Notes: generated from the sequence alone by a model not told the origin. A stretch of 13,662 nt of DNA from Candidatus Atribacter alterifermentans (GCA_012517635.1 JAAYUP010000278.1:1-13662), one strand, 5' to 3'; shown: positions 7,080 through 13,662, counted from the first letter of the stretch. Numbers and translations: made by a program.

Positions 7080-8609
7080 GTGAATTATTTTTTAGGCATA
7101 GACGTCGGAACAACCGGATGTAAAGCAATTTTAATTGATGAAAATGGTGAACTTATTGCAAAGGGTGTTGATGAATATCCTCTCTATACTCCACGCCCCA
7201 ACTGGGCGGAACAAGACCCTGCTGATTGGTGGCAGGGAACCCAACAAGCTATCAAAAAAACTCTTGATTCAGTTTCCATTGATCGAAAAGCTATCGTTGG
7301 TATTGGTTTAACAGGTCAGATGCATGGGTCAGTATTCCTCGATAATAAAGGAGAAGTCATTCGTCCAGCTATATTATGGTGTGACCAAAGAACCGCACAG
7401 GAATGCGAAGAAATCACTCAAATCGTTGGTCGGGAAAAAATGATGCGGATCAACGGAAATCCAGTTTTAGCTGGTTTTACAGCACCAAAAATTTATTGGT
7501 TAAAAAATAACGAACCAGATCATTATAAACGTATTGATAAAATTTTGCTTCCCAAAGACTATATACGGTTTTGTCTGACCGGTGAATTCGCAACCGATGT
7601 TTCTGACGCATCGGGTACTTCTTTATTTGATGTCCCTCGTCGACAGTGGTCAGATGAAATTATTTCTGACCTCAAGCTCAACCGAAATTGGTTTCCAGAT
7701 TGTTATGAATCTCCTGAAGTAACTGGTTATTTAAAAAAAGAGATAGCTCAATTATTTGGAATGAACGACCAAGTTATTGTTATAGCTGGAGGAGGGGATA
7801 ATGCAGCCGGTGCCATAGGAACTGGAATTGTTAAGACAGGCTTAGTATCAGCGAGCATTGGCACTTCAGGAGTCGTTTTTGCTTTTAGCGATGAAGTGAA
7901 AATTGATATGAAAGGTCGTGTTCACACCTTTTGTCATGCGGTTCCGGGTAAGTGGCACGTTATGGGTGTTATATTGGCAGCTGGTGGGTCTTTCCGCTGG
8001 TTTCGTGACGTCCTTGGGATGGAGGAAAAAAACCTTTCGTCATTGCTTGATAAAGACGCCTATGAAATTCTAACCGAAGAAGCAGATAGAGTTGAGCCAG
8101 GTGGAGAAGGTCTGATCTTTTTGCCCTATTTAACCGGTGAAAGAACGCCTCATGCTGATCCCTATGCTCGAGGAGTATTTTTTGGTTTAACCCTCAAGCA
8201 TCGGAAGAATGAAATGGTACGTGCCGTGATGGAAGGAGTGACCTTTGGTATGAGGGATTCCTTTGAAATCATTCGAGAAATGGGTATTCCCATTGAGGAA
8301 GTTATGGCTATTGGTGGTGGTGCCAAGAGTAAATTATGGAGAAAAATTCAAGCTGATATCTATCAGGTTCCCTTATACCAGGTTCGAGTAGATGAAGGGC
8401 CGGCATTTGGTGCAGCTTTATTAGCAGCGGTTGGGAAGGGGATTTTTTCGAATGTTGAGCAAGCTTGTCAAAAGGCAGTAAGGTCAATGGATAAAGTCTA
8501 CCCCGATTTCCAAAAGGGGGTTCGGTATAATGAAATTTATCAAATTTATAAAGAATTGTATCCAGCTTTAAAACCATTTTACAAGCGGATTTCCGATATA
8601 TCTTGGTAA
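7080..8609 (+). CDS. xylB: Xylulokinase
   Basis: A 509-residue FGGY kinase that phosphorylates D-xylulose to xylulose-5-phosphate for the pentose phosphate pathway. Xylulokinase-type marks are GIDVGTTGCK (6-15), GLTGQMHGSVFLD (76-88), LWCDQRT (99-105), ATDVSDASGTSLFD (171-184), AGGGDNAAGAIG (236-247) with catalytic Asp240, the GGGAKSKLWRKI adenosine loop and GPAFGAALLA near the C-terminus. Length is normal for XylB. The GTG start has AAGGGGG (7065-7071) 8 nt upstream and follows the E2 stop by 22 bp, so the genes are probably cotranscribed. No xylose isomerase of the classical long type is seen. Xylulose more likely comes from a polyol dehydrogenase in the cluster or from the isomerase at the window start. 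Other pentulose kinases are a minor alternative. Confidence 0.93.
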   Translation: MNYFLGIDVGTTGCKAILIDENGELIAKGVDEYPLYTPRPNWAEQDPADWWQGTQQAIKKTLDSVSIDRKAIVGIGLTGQMHGSVFLDNKGEVIRPAILWCDQRTAQECEEITQIVGREKMMRINGNPVLAGFTAPKIYWLKNNEPDHYKRIDKILLPKDYIRFCLTGEFATDVSDASGTSLFDVPRRQWSDEIISDLKLNRNWFPDCYESPEVTGYLKKEIAQLFGMNDQVIVIAGGGDNAAGAIGTGIVKTGLVSASIGTSGVVFAFSDEVKIDMKGRVHTFCHAVPGKWHVMGVILAAGGSFRWFRDVLGMEEKNLSSLLDKDAYEILTEEADRVEPGGEGLIFLPYLTGERTPHADPYARGVFFGLTLKHRKNEMVRAVMEGVTFGMRDSFEIIREMGIPIEEVMAIGGGAKSKLWRKIQADIYQVPLYQVRVDEGPAFGAALLAAVGKGIFSNVEQACQKAVRSMDKVYPDFQKGVRYNEIYQIYKELYPALKPFYKRISDISW

Positions 8610-8666
8610 TCACCAGACCAAATCCATATCCATCACTGATCACTGATAATTTAGGAGGTGAGGTAA

Positions 8667-9650
8667 ATGGATAAAAAAGCCATATGTTTAGGAGAGCTCT
8701 TAATTGATTTTGTATCCACCCTGAATGGTGTAACCTTAAGGGATGCTCCAGGTTTTGAAAAAGCACCAGGGGGTGCTCCTGCTAATGTAGCAGTCGGCTT
8801 GTCCAAGCTTGGGATTGAGACTTATTTTATAGGAAAAATTGGCAAAGATGCTTTTGGAGATTTTTTAAGAATGACTTTGGACAAAAATGGCGTCAAAACC
8901 AATTATTTAACTTCAACGGTTAAAGCAAAAACGACTTTAGCCTTTGTTTCTTTAACTGAAGAAGGTGAAAGAGACTTTGTTTTTTACCGTGACCCAGGAG
9001 CAGACATGCTTTTGGATCAGTCGGATATTATAGATTCGATATTTTCTGGAAGCGGTGTTTTTCATTTTGGATCAATTACGATGACTCACGAACCATCTCA
9101 TAGCGCCACATTTAAAGCGATTCAGTTCGCTCGTAAGTACGGATATTTAATCTCTTTTGACCCGAATTTAAGACCGGCCTTATGGAAAACACTTGATGAA
9201 GCTCGGGAAAAAATGCGGCTTGGTATGGAACTATCCGATGTTGTAAAATTGAACGAAGAAGAGGCGATGTTTATTGCCGAAACCGATACCATTGAAGAAG
9301 CAATTCGTTACTTACAACGGAGCTATAATCTTGCTTTGGTTATTATCACCTTAGGGAAAGAAGGTTCTATTCTTGTCCACCAGGGAAAATCACTTCGTGT
9401 AGAAGGTTTTCCAGTTCATTCTATTGATACAACTGGAGCTGGAGATGGTTTCGTTGCTGGATTAATTAGTTCACTTTATATGTTTTGGAATGACCTGAGA
9501 GAAAGAAAACCCATTCCTGAAGATACCCTTCGCTATGCAGGTCGTCGTGCCAACGCAGTCGGAGCACTCACGACATTAAAAAAAGGAGCCATTCCAGCTC
9601 TTCCGACTCAAGAAGAGGTTGAAATTTTTATCGAGGAGAATCCCTTGTGA
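8667..9650 (+). CDS. PfkB-family carbohydrate kinase, fructokinase-like
   Basis: A 327-residue ribokinase-fold sugar kinase. It starts with AICLGELLIDF, carries the first PfkB signature GGAPANVAVGLSKLG (35-49), the fructokinase-like FDPNLRPALW (164-173), KLNEEEA (194-200), and the second signature DTTGAGDGF (254-262) with the anion hole GAGD and catalytic base Asp260. This pattern is that of ScrK-type fructokinases, making fructose-6-phosphate from fructose; 2-keto-3-deoxygluconate kinase is an alternative within the fold. A near-ideal SD (TAGGAGGTGA, 8652-8661) precedes ATG 8667. The 57 bp upstream carry short direct repeats (ATCCAT and CACTGAT, each twice). Together with the SrlD-like SDR, it would complete a sorbitol to fructose to fructose-6-phosphate route. 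Confidence 0.9.
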   Translation: MDKKAICLGELLIDFVSTLNGVTLRDAPGFEKAPGGAPANVAVGLSKLGIETYFIGKIGKDAFGDFLRMTLDKNGVKTNYLTSTVKAKTTLAFVSLTEEGERDFVFYRDPGADMLLDQSDIIDSIFSGSGVFHFGSITMTHEPSHSATFKAIQFARKYGYLISFDPNLRPALWKTLDEAREKMRLGMELSDVVKLNEEEAMFIAETDTIEEAIRYLQRSYNLALVIITLGKEGSILVHQGKSLRVEGFPVHSIDTTGAGDGFVAGLISSLYMFWNDLRERKPIPEDTLRYAGRRANAVGALTTLKKGAIPALPTQEEVEIFIEENPL

Positions 9651-10600
9651 TTTTGGTGGTTTGTGCGAACCCAGCCCTGGATCGACTCCTTGTTTTACCC
9701 GAGCTTCATTTAGATGGAGTCAATCGAACTTCCCATGTTGAAATAACGATTGCTGGAAAAGGGATAAATGTCGCTCGAGCACTTCGGACAATGGGGGTTG
9801 AAAGTCATCTCTTCCTCTTTCTTGGAGGCGATAATGGGAATAAGGTGAGAAGTGGTTTATCTCAAGAAGATCTTCCTTTTAAGAGTTGGCCAACACTTGG
9901 AGAAACTCGGATTACTACAGTTATTCACGAAGAGAAAAGGAATCGACATACAGTAATTAACGAGAGTGGTCCCCTTGTTTCTTTCGAATCATCGTTAGCA
10001 TTAATCCATAGTATAGAAAAAAAACTCAAACCGAATGATTATCTCATCTTATCTGGTTCACTACCGAGAGGAGTAAGAAGAGATTTATATTCAGTTTTTA
10101 TTGATATTGCTCATCAAAAAAAGGCTTTTTCGGTTCTTGACAGTTCTGGTGCACCTTTTTCTTTAGCTCTGAAGTCAATTCCTTTTTTAATTAAACCCAA
10201 TGTTAAAGAAGCCGAGGAGGTATTAGGATTTGCTATTCTATCAATGGATGATAAAATAAAAGCAGTACAATTTTTTCAAAAGTTAAAGATTCCCTTCATT
10301 ATCCTATCCGATGGACCAAAGGGATTAGTAGTTGGATACCATGATGAAGTTTTCATTGTAAAAGCCGATAATACCATAAAGGGTGGAGGATTTGCTATTG
10401 GATCAGGAGATACTCTGGTTGGTGGAGTAGTGGCTCGACTTTCTCAACGAATTGATTTTCGGGATGCCATTAAATATGGAACCGCCTGTGGACTCGCCAA
10501 TACCTTTTGTTCAGGAGCGGGGGTGTTTAACCTGGATATGGCACACCAGTTAATGGAGCACATTGTCATTGAAAATTATTACTCATCTAAAAGGGGGTAG
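9647..10600 (+). CDS. 1-phosphofructokinase / tagatose-6-phosphate kinase family
   Basis: A 317-residue PfkB kinase of the hexose-phosphate subgroup (FruK, PfkB, LacC). It has the N-terminal VVCANPALDR, the signature AGKGINVARALRTMG (36-50), LSGSLPRGV (135-143), IKPNVKEAEEVLG (182-194), and GSGDTLVGG (252-260) with catalytic Asp255; the subgroup usually has GAGDS here. It probably phosphorylates a ketohexose phosphate to the bisphosphate. Which of fructose-1-P, fructose-6-P or tagatose-6-P is used cannot be decided. No PTS fructose components lie nearby, which weakens the fructose-1-P option. Its GTG start overlaps the previous stop (GTGA, 9647-9650), so translation of the two kinases is coupled. 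They may act in series. Confidence 0.88.
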   Translation: MILVVCANPALDRLLVLPELHLDGVNRTSHVEITIAGKGINVARALRTMGVESHLFLFLGGDNGNKVRSGLSQEDLPFKSWPTLGETRITTVIHEEKRNRHTVINESGPLVSFESSLALIHSIEKKLKPNDYLILSGSLPRGVRRDLYSVFIDIAHQKKAFSVLDSSGAPFSLALKSIPFLIKPNVKEAEEVLGFAILSMDDKIKAVQFFQKLKIPFIILSDGPKGLVVGYHDEVFIVKADNTIKGGGFAIGSGDTLVGGVVARLSQRIDFRDAIKYGTACGLANTFCSGAGVFNLDMAHQLMEHIVIENYYSSKRG

Positions 10601-10605
10601 CTGCG

Positions 10606-11154
10606 ATGGAAGTGGTGGTTCGGGGAAAAAATATTGATGTTGACGACATCATGAGAGATTATGTGACCAAAAAACTATCAAAGCTCGATAAGTTTTTCCA
10701 TAAGCTTATCGATGCAACCGTTGTTTTCAGCCTCGTTCGGGGACGAATTAAAAGTGAAGTGACCATGACAGCAAGTGGAATTGTTCTTCGAGCTGAGGGA
10801 GAGGGTCCCGATTGGAGGACATCTTTTGAAACTGTCGATGATAAATTAGAAAGACAAGTAAAACGCTATAAAGAAAAGCTGGCTCGTCGTGGTGCTTTGA
10901 AATCAGGAGAAGTGCTTTCTTCATTGGAACTCAATGAGATACTTCCGCAAACTGAGAGCGAAGAAAGGATTCCTGGCAAATTAGTACGTACTAAGGAGTT
11001 TACCCTTCGTCCCATGACAGTTGAAGATGCTATTTTACAGATGGAACTTCTTAGCCATTCTTTTTTTGTGTATAAAGATATGGATAAAAATAAAGTACAA
11101 ATTCTTTATAAAAGAAATGATGGAGATTACGGCTTAATTGATCCAGTATACTAG
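10606..11154 (+). CDS. hpf: Long-form ribosome hibernation promoting factor
   Basis: 182 residues in two domains. Residues 1-100 form the S30AE/RaiA fold that binds the decoding region of the 30S subunit (starting EVVVRGKNIDV, with a basic patch around KRYKEKLARRG). Residues 122-182 form the C-terminal dimerisation domain (LVRTKEFTLRPMTVEDAILQM, ending DYGLIDPVY). This is the long HPF type, which dimerises 70S ribosomes into inactive 100S particles under starvation. ATG 10606 lies 5 bp after the kinase stop. Its SD, AAGGGGG (10591-10597), overlaps the end of that gene, so the two may be coupled even though HPF is not a sugar-pathway gene. A possible weak terminator follows the stop codon. Confidence 0.95.
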   Translation: MEVVVRGKNIDVDDIMRDYVTKKLSKLDKFFHKLIDATVVFSLVRGRIKSEVTMTASGIVLRAEGEGPDWRTSFETVDDKLERQVKRYKEKLARRGALKSGEVLSSLELNEILPQTESEERIPGKLVRTKEFTLRPMTVEDAILQMELLSHSFFVYKDMDKNKVQILYKRNDGDYGLIDPVY

Positions 11155-11200
11155 GCATCTCGTCGTTAAAATGAGCTCAGTGCCTATTTCATTCATTTTT
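11152..11200 (+). terminator. Possible weak terminator after hpf
   Basis: TAGGCA (11152-11157, containing the hpf stop) pairs with TGCCTA (11181-11186). An inner CTC/GAG pairing is possible, and a T-rich stretch ending in TTTTT (11196-11200) follows. A second AT-only inverted repeat (TTCATTTTT / AAAAATGAA, 11192-11211) overlaps the tail. The stem is short and imperfect, so this is tentative. Confidence 0.3.
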
Positions 11201-11228
11201 GAAAAAATGAAAAAAATTTAAAGATTAT
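11199..11228 (+). promoter_or_regulatory. Candidate sigma-A-type promoter before the 227-residue protein gene
   Basis: TTGAAA (11199-11204, five of six matches to the -35 consensus) is 18 bp before GATTAT (11223-11228, four of six matches to the -10). Transcription would begin near 11235, leaving a leader of about 25 nt with the SD AGGTGG (11248-11253). The region is very AT-rich, so chance similarity is possible. Confidence 0.3.
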
Positions 11229-11260
11229 TTTAAATAAGGTGTCCTTTAGGTGGGGAAATC

Positions 11261-11944
11261 ATGAGCGAACCGGTTAATTTTAAAGCTATTGAGGATGCAA
11301 TAAGTTGTATTGACGGTATAATAAATGTCAAAATTGTTGGAGAAGGTTCAAATATTACTGAGATTCATGTTTTGTCTAATCGCAGCAAAGGGCCTAAATT
11401 ATTAGTTAGGGACATTGAAACTCTCATTAAAGCTCGTTTTGGTATTGAAATTGATCATAAAAAAATTAGCGTTGTCAGTTTCGATTTAGAAGAACCTCGC
11501 GAGACAGCAATAACCTATGAACGACCAATTTTATGGGGGGTTGGATGGAAAAAAACCGGTGAAAATTTCCAGGCTGACGTTGAAATCAAACTTGTTGATA
11601 AGATTTATCGTTCCTCCCTTACCAGCAAAGCCTGGGATCAAAGAGAACGATGTTCATTAGTTGCTCAAGCGGTTATCGATTGTATGAATCAAATTGTTGC
11701 AATCCCATTGTTTTGCCTGCGTGGAGTGACTGTTCATAATTATTGTGAATTCGATGTGGCAGTTTGTCTGGTCGACTATCGTAACTTTGGTAAAACCGAA
11801 GGAACTTTAATAGGTACTGCTTTACTTCGAGATGAAATCTATGAAACTATTGCACGGTCTGCATTAGACGCGGTGAATAGGAAAGTGAATTATTATCATT
11901 CCATCCATCGGGAAAATCCAGAGAAAAGCACTTTTGAACATTGA
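11261..11944 (+). CDS. Conserved-looking protein of unknown function
   Basis: 227 residues with no signal peptide or membrane segment; I do not recognise a named family. Two parts are visible. Residues 1-80 are a small alpha/beta unit (AIEDAISCIDGIINVKIV, EIHVLSNRSKGPKLLVRDIETLI, FGIEIDHKKISVVSF). The HVLS...VRDIE...IDHKKIS pattern recalls small conserved domains found in clostridial and other anaerobe proteins. Residues 88-210 form a second alpha/beta domain (WKKTGENFQADVEIKLVDKIYRS, AVIDCMNQIVAIPLFCLRGV, FDVAVCLVDYRNFGKTEGTLIGTALLRDE) ending in a long helix. Six cysteines are spread through it without a metal-binding spacing. ATG 11261 has AGGTGG 7 nt upstream. Its place before an HD-GYP and a DUF5317-like gene suggests a regulatory or envelope context, but this is inference only. 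Confidence 0.8.
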   Translation: MSEPVNFKAIEDAISCIDGIINVKIVGEGSNITEIHVLSNRSKGPKLLVRDIETLIKARFGIEIDHKKISVVSFDLEEPRETAITYERPILWGVGWKKTGENFQADVEIKLVDKIYRSSLTSKAWDQRERCSLVAQAVIDCMNQIVAIPLFCLRGVTVHNYCEFDVAVCLVDYRNFGKTEGTLIGTALLRDEIYETIARSALDAVNRKVNYYHSIHRENPEKSTFEH

Positions 11945-12060
11945 AAAGGAGTGATTCAAAGTAGAGAGAGTTTGAAATGCAATTCCTCAACAAAGAATTA
12001 CCGGAAAATCATTTTTTTCAGTCCATCTATTTTGGATATAGAACTATAAGGAGAAGAAAA

Positions 12061-12264
12061 GGCGAGCCAGGGTTTGTTTGAGCGGAGCGGCCTTCCCATC
12101 TTTGCTTAGCGAAGAAAGGTGGAGAATGATCGTAGGGAGGGCTCTCGAATGAAAAAACTGCTGAGCATTCTTCTTGGCTTATTAGCCATTGTTTTAGCCA
12201 GTGGTGCTGGTTTCCATTGGAGATAAACTAAAGTTGCAATAGAAAGCCCTTGGCCCGCCTTTTT
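12061..12264 (+). ncRNA. Structured element with complementary ends, an SD-sequestering hairpin and a T-tract
   Basis: The left end GGCGAGCCAGGG (12061-12072) pairs with the right end CCCTTGGCCCGCC (12247-12259), 11 pairs with one mismatch and one bulge. TTTTT follows (12260-12264) and AAAA precedes, so the outer stem resembles a two-way intrinsic terminator. Inside, GGCCTTCCC (12089-12097) can pair with GGGAGGGCT (12135-12143), which hides the SD of the mini-ORF. An inner CTTTGC-TTA-GCGAAG hairpin (12100-12114) caps it. GAGCC (12064-12068) could instead pair with GGCTC (12140-12144), a competing fold. It matches no riboswitch or ncRNA family I know. Attenuator/leader RNA, type I toxin-like mRNA or a small mobile element are the candidate readings. 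Confidence 0.4.
12149..12226 (+). CDS. 25-residue hydrophobic peptide, possible leader or type I toxin-like peptide
   Basis: ATG 12149 opens a 25-codon frame to TAA 12224-12226. It has a strong SD, AGGGAGG (12134-12140), 8 nt upstream. The peptide has two N-terminal lysines, a leucine-rich hydrophobic core (LLSILLGLLAIVLA) and a short polar tail ending FHWR. It could be a bare signal-peptide-like segment, a membrane peptide of the kind made by type I toxin genes, or the remnant of a longer secreted protein. It lies wholly inside an element with complementary ends, and a hairpin can cover its SD, which favours a regulated peptide. No Cys is present, so it is not a lipoprotein signal. Its small size makes chance possible. 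Confidence 0.4.
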   Translation: MKKLLSILLGLLAIVLASGAGFHWR

Positions 12265-12274
12265 ATAATTGGGA

Positions 12275-13525
12275 ATGAAGCCTGATAAAAAGAAGCATCT
12301 ATTAGATTTTTACGTATATACAGTTATTGTTGGTGGTATTGCATTATTTTTATATTCGCTTTTAACCATTGATTTTAGTCATTTTCCCCTTGCTCAGATT
12401 ATTACCTTTTTAGTTTTAATTATCATTACTGAAGCTTTACCGATTCATCTTTCTCCCCATACTTCAATATCCGTCAGTTTTGCGATAATTTACGCTTTTA
12501 TTTTATTAACCAATCCTTATTTAGTCATGATTGTGACATTTATTGGAAATGTTCTCATTTATATAAAATCAGGGTGGAAAAAAAGTTTCTTTAATGGTGC
12601 ACAATTTGCTATATCAGCATTTTTTTCTGGATATGCTTTTCAACTTTTAGGAGGCTATTCTTACACCTGGAATCAGTTTGCTTTTTATATTCCAGTTGTA
12701 ATATCAATTTTGGTTTTTTTCTTAAGTAATGCATTCTTAGTCATTTTAGTCATTTCTTTAAGCGCTGGTATACCTATTCCGGTTTTATGGAAAAAAGATG
12801 TCAATGGCATCCTCCTCCAGTATTTTGGTCTTTTTCCATATTCACTCCTTCTTTATGTGATTTATTTGCGAATTGGCTATATTGGATTATTTTTGTTCTT
12901 ATTTCCGCTCATGATTGCCCGTTATTCTTTTAAGCTTTATGTTGAAACGAAAAAAGTGCACCTTGAATTATTACGAGCTCTCACCGCAGCGCTGGATGCG
13001 AAAGACCCATATACTCAAGGCCATTCAGCCCGGGTGGCAAAAATTTCCCTGGCAATAGCAGAAAAGCTCAATCTTTCAGACAAAAAGCGAGAAATGATAG
13101 AATATGCAGCTTTACTTCATGACGTTGGAAAAATTGGAATTGAAGACGCGATTTTAAGAAAACCTGGTCCTCTTACTGAGGGAGAGTTTGTTATTGTGAA
13201 ACAGCACCCAGTAATTGGCTTTGAAATTGTTTCTAAGGTTGACTTTTTAAAAGAAATAGCTGTTTTTATTCGATCCCACCACGAAAGGTGTAATGGAAGT
13301 GGCTATCCGGATGGAAAATGCCAAGGAGACCTTCCCATTGAATCCCTTATATTAACAGTAGCTGATGTTTTTGAAGCTTTGACATCCGACCGACCTTATC
13401 GTAAAGCATATTCAGTTGAAGAAGCCTTAGCCATCATGGAAAATGAAGGAAACGAGTATTATGATATGAAGGTCATAAAAGCTTTAAAAGAGGTTTTGCA
13501 GGAGGGTTTTCAGGTTGCTGGCTGA
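12275..13525 (+). CDS. Multi-pass membrane HD-GYP domain protein, predicted c-di-GMP phosphodiesterase
   Basis: 416 residues from ATG 12275 (TTG 12269 would add two). The first 220 residues are strongly hydrophobic, about seven membrane segments (roughly 12-32, 39-59, 64-97 as two, 111-128, 135-166, and 180-219 as two), a sensor-like region of no family I can name. Then come a connecting helix and an HD-GYP domain: LLHDVGKIGI with His282-Asp283, QHP with His311, SHHER with His335-His336, GYP at 343-345, and ADVFEALTSDRPYR with Asp364. The HD and GYP residues are retained, so it should hydrolyse c-di-GMP. The usual Asp of HHExxDGxGYP is Asn here (RCNGSGYP). No good SD precedes the start. A TATAAT at 12264-12269 ends five bases before ATG, raising leaderless transcription or read-through from the upstream element. 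Confidence 0.88.
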   Translation: MKPDKKKHLLDFYVYTVIVGGIALFLYSLLTIDFSHFPLAQIITFLVLIIITEALPIHLSPHTSISVSFAIIYAFILLTNPYLVMIVTFIGNVLIYIKSGWKKSFFNGAQFAISAFFSGYAFQLLGGYSYTWNQFAFYIPVVISILVFFLSNAFLVILVISLSAGIPIPVLWKKDVNGILLQYFGLFPYSLLLYVIYLRIGYIGLFLFLFPLMIARYSFKLYVETKKVHLELLRALTAALDAKDPYTQGHSARVAKISLAIAEKLNLSDKKREMIEYAALLHDVGKIGIEDAILRKPGPLTEGEFVIVKQHPVIGFEIVSKVDFLKEIAVFIRSHHERCNGSGYPDGKCQGDLPIESLILTVADVFEALTSDRPYRKAYSVEEALAIMENEGNEYYDMKVIKALKEVLQEGFQVAG

Positions 13526-13662
13526 TTTTGTTTTAGTTGGTATCGTTATCGGTTATATCAGTCGCGGAAACTTCCAAAATCTAAAACAAGCCGACATTCC
13601 TTATTTATGGCTTATTGTATTAGGCTTTGTTGTGAAGTTTATTGGCCCGTATTTCTCCGAAT
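13515..13662 (+). CDS. DUF5317-like membrane protein, 3'-truncated by the window
   Basis: TTG 13515 starts a frame open to the window end, 49 codons visible. It overlaps the end of the HD-GYP gene by 11 bp and has a strong SD, AGGAGGG (13500-13506), 8 nt upstream, so translation is coupled. The visible part reads LADFVLVGIVIGYISRG, then NLKQADIPYLWLIVLGFVV, i.e. two membrane helices joined by a short polar loop with an N-L-x(5)-P/W pattern. This recalls the DUF5317 family of small multi-pass membrane proteins of unknown function, from memory. Pairing with a membrane HD-GYP protein suggests a shared membrane signalling context but no specific function. Confidence 0.65.
   Translation, partial: MLADFVLVGIVIGYISRGNFQNLKQADIPYLWLIVLGFVVKFIGPYFSE

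Larger units (their letters stand above)
11945..12274. other. 330-bp stretch without a conventional gene
   Basis: The first part (11945-12060) holds AAAAGGA directly followed by GTG 11951, giving a 32-codon frame with SD spacing too short to be credible. It also has a T7 run (12012-12018) and TATAAG/AAGGAG motifs near 12045-12052 without a start codon at suitable distance. I see no convincing gene there. The second part (12061-12264) is the structured element listed separately. Confidence 0.5.

Noticed and set aside
8308..8766. 152-codon reverse-strand ORF over the 3' end of xylB and the start of the PfkB gene
   Set aside because: It is antisense to two well-supported genes, has no recognisable domain and no good SD.
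11951..12049. 32-codon ORF from GTG 11951
   Set aside because: The SD abuts the start codon, leaving no spacing, and the translation has no features of a real peptide.
12061..12264. c-di-GMP riboswitch before the HD-GYP gene
   Set aside because: The conserved GEMM-I core sequences could not be found, so the element is reported only as unclassified structured RNA.

Overview
The window is an AT-rich bacterial segment in which every convincing gene lies on the + strand. Most genes have strong Shine-Dalgarno (SD) sites, and several use GTG, TTG or probably CTG starts. Gene content and protein style (an anaerobe-type sugar and polyol catabolic cluster, long-form HPF, a membrane HD-GYP protein and a DUF5317-like protein) would fit Atribacterota, or less specifically a Thermotogae- or Firmicutes-like anaerobe. 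The window has no rRNA or other phylogenetic marker, so this is inference.

Region 1 (1-10600) is a carbohydrate cluster. In order it holds the 3' part of a xylose-isomerase-fold sugar isomerase, an FGGY kinase of unknown substrate, a 333-bp intergenic stretch rich in repeats and hairpins, a Zn-dependent polyol-type dehydrogenase, an SDR resembling sorbitol(-6-phosphate) dehydrogenase, and an AcoX-like NAD-kinase-fold protein with a probable CTG start. A lipoyl-bearing E2 acyltransferase without E1 or E3 follows, then xylulokinase, a fructokinase-like PfkB kinase, and a second PfkB kinase of the 1-phosphofructokinase/tagatose-6-phosphate kinase group. A coherent reading is that polyols are oxidised to ketoses by the two dehydrogenases. 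The kinases then phosphorylate the ketoses, giving xylulose-5-P for the pentose phosphate pathway and fructose phosphates for glycolysis. The AcoX-E2 pair points to a 2-oxoacid or acetoin dehydrogenase-type complex whose other subunits must be encoded elsewhere.

Region 2 (10606-11944) holds a long-form ribosome hibernation factor, coupled to the kinase upstream, and a conserved-looking protein of unknown function with a possible promoter of its own.

Region 3 (11945-13662) starts with about 320 bp lacking a normal gene. It contains a compact structured element (12061-12264) whose two ends are complementary. Inside it is a 25-codon hydrophobic ORF whose SD can be sequestered in a hairpin. Immediately downstream are a multi-pass membrane HD-GYP protein (predicted c-di-GMP phosphodiesterase) and the overlapping start of a DUF5317-like membrane protein that runs off the window.

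The most interesting items are the structured 12061-12264 element with its mini-ORF, the non-standard CTG start and full N-terminus of the AcoX-like gene, the orphan AcoX-E2 pair inside a polyol cluster, and the repeat-rich 2369-2701 intergenic region. No tRNA, rRNA, CRISPR array or transposase was seen.
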